DNA of 64,000 bases from Anarhynchus alexandrinus (lineage: Eukaryota; Chordata; Aves; Charadriiformes; Charadriidae), in contig VUYV01000020.1 in the NCBI GenBank assembly GCA_008711295.1, positions 2,467,296 to 2,531,295 of the forward strand, read 5' to 3'. Below the pieces are notes generated by a model. The model worked only from the letters and a program-made list of their open reading frames with translations. It ran no database searches and had not been told where the DNA came from. A program made the position numbers and the translations under genes. Below, one piece after another: positions 61,632 to 64,000 of the stretch. Each line of letters starts with the position of its first letter. Position 1 is the first letter of the stretch.

Positions 61632-63683
61632 CTAAGAAGAAAAAAAAAAAAAAATTGCTTAATTTTTATACTCTCGTACTGCAAATACACAGTTGGTGTT
61701 CAGAACATCTGATTAGGCCAGAACAAAGGCTTATTGACAGTATCATTTCCTGGTCAAACACATGCTCAAGGAAAAACACAAGTATAAAAAGAGAGGCATT
61801 TTAGAAATTTTGCTTCTTCCATTTCATTTGATGCCCCCTAGGTCTTTTATATTAATAATAAGTAGTGATAATTCACTAATACGTAATATCTATATTCTCA
61901 GTCCCCTTCATTATTTTACAGAATTCTATTGCACCTTCCTCATTCAATCATCACTTTCCTTCTGGTTTTAAAGTTTTGGTCTATTTAGTCTCTTGTCGTG
62001 ATCAACATCTCACCATACCTCTAATAATTTTTTTGCCCTTTCTTTCCCTTTTTTTTCTTCCAATTTCAACTGGTTGCGGGTTTTTTTTGTTTGAAGTAGA
62101 AGGAAACTAAAAAATGCTCAAGATGTGGATGCATCATGAATTTGCAGAGCAGTACACACAGTGGCATAGCTACACAAGCTATTTTGATAGCCAGACAAAC
62201 TTCCAGTACTCTGCAAAGCTAAACGAACCTGAGTGAACTAGGAAACTTTTGGATACTTGGGCTTTGAACCAACACAGCAAAGCAAGTTTTCTATGCCACC
62301 ATTTCACAGTAATAAACCTGTTACGTCCTAGGAACAGATCCTACATCAAGATAACTGGGGATAATGATCCCTAACTCCAACTGCAAATCAATACATTGAT
62401 TAACCACCCTGTTAAAAGACATTTTAAACAGTCTTGTTTCAGGAGAGACCCTATAAAACACGATCTGAAAGCTAAATGATGAAAAGCTGCCCTGAATTCT
62501 TCAGGCAGGTTGGCAAGAGAAGTATGAATTTTAAATGTTAAAATTAACATCCTGTTAAAGAACAGAATTTGAAGTGGTAAAACTTTAACTGCATTGTAGT
62601 ACTACTAAATAAAAACATCAAATGCACAACTACTTAATTGCAAGTGGTTGTCAGTGTTTCCACAAACAGAAAAAGTCCCAAAAGCCTCAACTAGTACTAA
62701 AACAACACAGAAATTCAATTCTCTAAAAAACCATGATTTTGACAAAGCCAGAAATTTTTTGACAAAGCCAGCCAAATCCAGATTAGGAGCATATTATTAT
62801 TGAGACATAAACATGCAGAAAAAGAAGTCAGAAAACACCATTTAACTTTTTCAAATTTACCCACTGCACTGTCAACAGAATTTCTTGCATGATAAGACTT
62901 TCACAATATCCTAATATTAAACAAATATGTTTAAATATTAACATTTTTAACTTCTAAGAGAGAAAAAAGGGGAGATGTAGTTGTGAGAAAGCAGCTAGTT
63001 TCAGGGCTCATCATGCATGACTGACAGACTACAGTGCAGGCTCTCAAAGAACATTTAACTTTATTCTTTGCTGCGGGGAAAATGCTCTATAAATCACGCA
63101 TTAGACAGCAAACGAACAATATCTTTCTTAAGCTCAGTGTTAGAGATTCTTGTTGAATTAACAGACAGCACAGACAAAAGTCAAACAAAAGGCTTCTCAC
63201 GCTTTTTAGGCTTCCATTAATACAATTTTGGAAGACTTGTTTATACTATTTGGGCAAGCATGTAAAGAGTAAGAGAAAAATCAAAAGTAGTGGAGAAAAG
63301 ATGAAAATCTTCATGAAGTAGAAAACAAGTCACCGTCAAAATAAAACCATTTAAATATCATATATCCTGCAGCCAATTTTGATTTTTAATGTTTTAGCAA
63401 AAGTTTCTCTATTAAAAATAGCACTTCCTCTAGGAAAACACACTCTTATTACAACATTCATGTTTAAGCAATATCTGAGATACAAAGCAAGAAAATATGT
63501 TGACTAATATTATTTCAGGAATAGAAATAGCAAAACCAGTACATAACAAGATATTTCATTATGTAAGCCTTTTAAAACATATAATAATAGATAAAACCTC
63601 AAAGCAAAAATTAACCATATCCTCCAGACAACTATAGTCACTAAATGAGAAAAAAACAAACAAACAAAACCCCTGATGCTTAC
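61632..63683 (-). other. BTBD9: BTBD9 intron between the BACK exon and the first discoidin exon
   Basis: This intron of 2052 bases runs from gtaagc at its 5' end (63683) to an acceptor with an unusually long T-rich tract ending cttcttag at 61632. The tract is about 20 pyrimidines and appears on the + strand as A-rich sequence at 61634-61653. I see no coding exon in it. It holds an AC-only low-complexity tract at 63651-63672, eleven bases inside the donor, and a 15-bp direct repeat (62737-62751 and 62757-62771, unit ttttgacaaagccag). The rest is unique AT-rich sequence. Confidence 0.9.
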
Positions 63684-63948
63684 TTAACATGCCCCTGTAG
63701 TTGAGGTCCATGTCCCGACTCTCAGAACGAATCTTAATGGCATCTAGGATGGCATCAGGTGACAACAATCCAGAAGGTCTTACGACATTTAGTAGTTCTG
63801 TTAGACTCATTAGTGGCAAACGTACTGCTTGCATGATTTCAGCATGGTTTTCCTTGGGGTTATGTTTACACCAATTCATCAAAGCTTGGAAAATGTCCTT
63901 CTCGGGAGCTGCAAATGAGTCCCTCAGTACAATACTTAGAAGAGCAGC
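63684..63948 (-). CDS. BTBD9: BTBD9 internal coding exon (end of BACK domain and linker)
   Basis: This 265-nt minus-strand exon encodes 88 codons plus one base, starting AALLSIVLRDSFAAPEKD and ending DMDLNYRGML. I recognise the text as vertebrate BTBD9, an intracellular BTB-BACK adaptor linked to Cullin-3 ubiquitin ligase, synaptic function and iron handling, and associated in humans with restless legs syndrome. The first half, with the NWCKHNPKENHAEI stretch, is the C-terminal part of the BACK helical domain. The second half (LPLMSLTELLNVVRPSGLL) is the end of BACK and the linker to the discoidin-like domain. The acceptor follows a strong pyrimidine tract ending ttttccag, and the donor is gtaagc. 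The exon ends in phase 1, and its last A joins TA of the exon at 61631 to make an Ile codon. The reading continues open into both introns, so the ends rest on splice sites and homology. No frameshift or stop is present, and the differences from my memory of the human protein are conservative. Confidence 0.96.
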
Positions 63949-64000
63949 CTGGAAAAGAAAAATAAACAAAAAAAATCCCATACAAACAGAAATAAAATTA
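63949..64000 (-). other. BTBD9: BTBD9 intron end upstream of the BACK exon
   Basis: This is the 3' end of the intron that precedes the BACK exon. On the minus strand it is a T-rich tract (tttgtttatttttcttttccag), a strong acceptor. The intron continues beyond the right edge of the window. Confidence 0.9.

Noticed and set aside
1..64000. Search by eye for tRNA, rRNA, snRNA, CRISPR arrays, operons and CpG-island promoters
   Set aside because: No B-box-containing tRNA-like fold, no regularly spaced repeats, no bacterial gene organisation and no CpG-dense promoter were seen.

Overview
The window is vertebrate nuclear DNA, almost certainly from a bird. It is AT-rich, has no long open reading frames and is nearly all intron. 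It carries near-consensus CR1 LINE 3' ends, recognisable by their octamer tail (attctatgattctatgat). It also carries avian-type endogenous retrovirus LTRs with termini TGTCCTGGTTT...AAACCAGGACA. The LTR type suggests a neoavian bird, but the species cannot be fixed from this sequence. There is one 51-base assembly gap (21266-21316) and one isolated ambiguous base (151).
The only gene I can name is BTBD9, on the minus strand. Three consecutive coding exons lie at the right end: 63684-63948, 61412-61631 and 57369-57488. Their splice phases join perfectly (1, 2, 2), and together they encode the end of the BACK domain and most of the first discoidin-like (F5/8 type C-like) domain. The 5' exons lie beyond base 64000. 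I did not find the next 3' exon, so bases 1-57368 are read as one very long intron that runs off the left edge.
Region by region: 1-13 kb is intron with a short LTR-end fragment (about 4885-4922) and simple repeats. 13.1-14.4 kb holds a long, heavily decayed minus-oriented CR1. 21.04-21.60 kb holds a solo LTR with an intact 5-bp target duplication, interrupted by the gap. About 27.1-27.6 kb holds a second, probable LTR. At 32.2-32.5 kb and 36.6-36.9 kb are two young plus-oriented CR1 copies, the second with a large internal deletion. 40.4-40.9 kb holds a third LTR followed by a GT microsatellite. 46.6-47.0 kb holds an ancient plus-oriented CR1 tail. Further small CR1 pieces lie near 52.8 kb, 59.2-59.6 kb and 59.9 kb. 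Between these the intron is unique, AT-rich DNA with recurrent AC-only or GT-only low-complexity tracts.
No bacterial-type systems, CRISPR arrays, tRNAs or rRNAs are visible. The main items for a second look are a perfect 15-bp snap-back hairpin (25271-25304), three exon-like open segments with splice signals on the BTBD9 strand, the recurrent AC/GT-only tracts, and the long ancient CR1.
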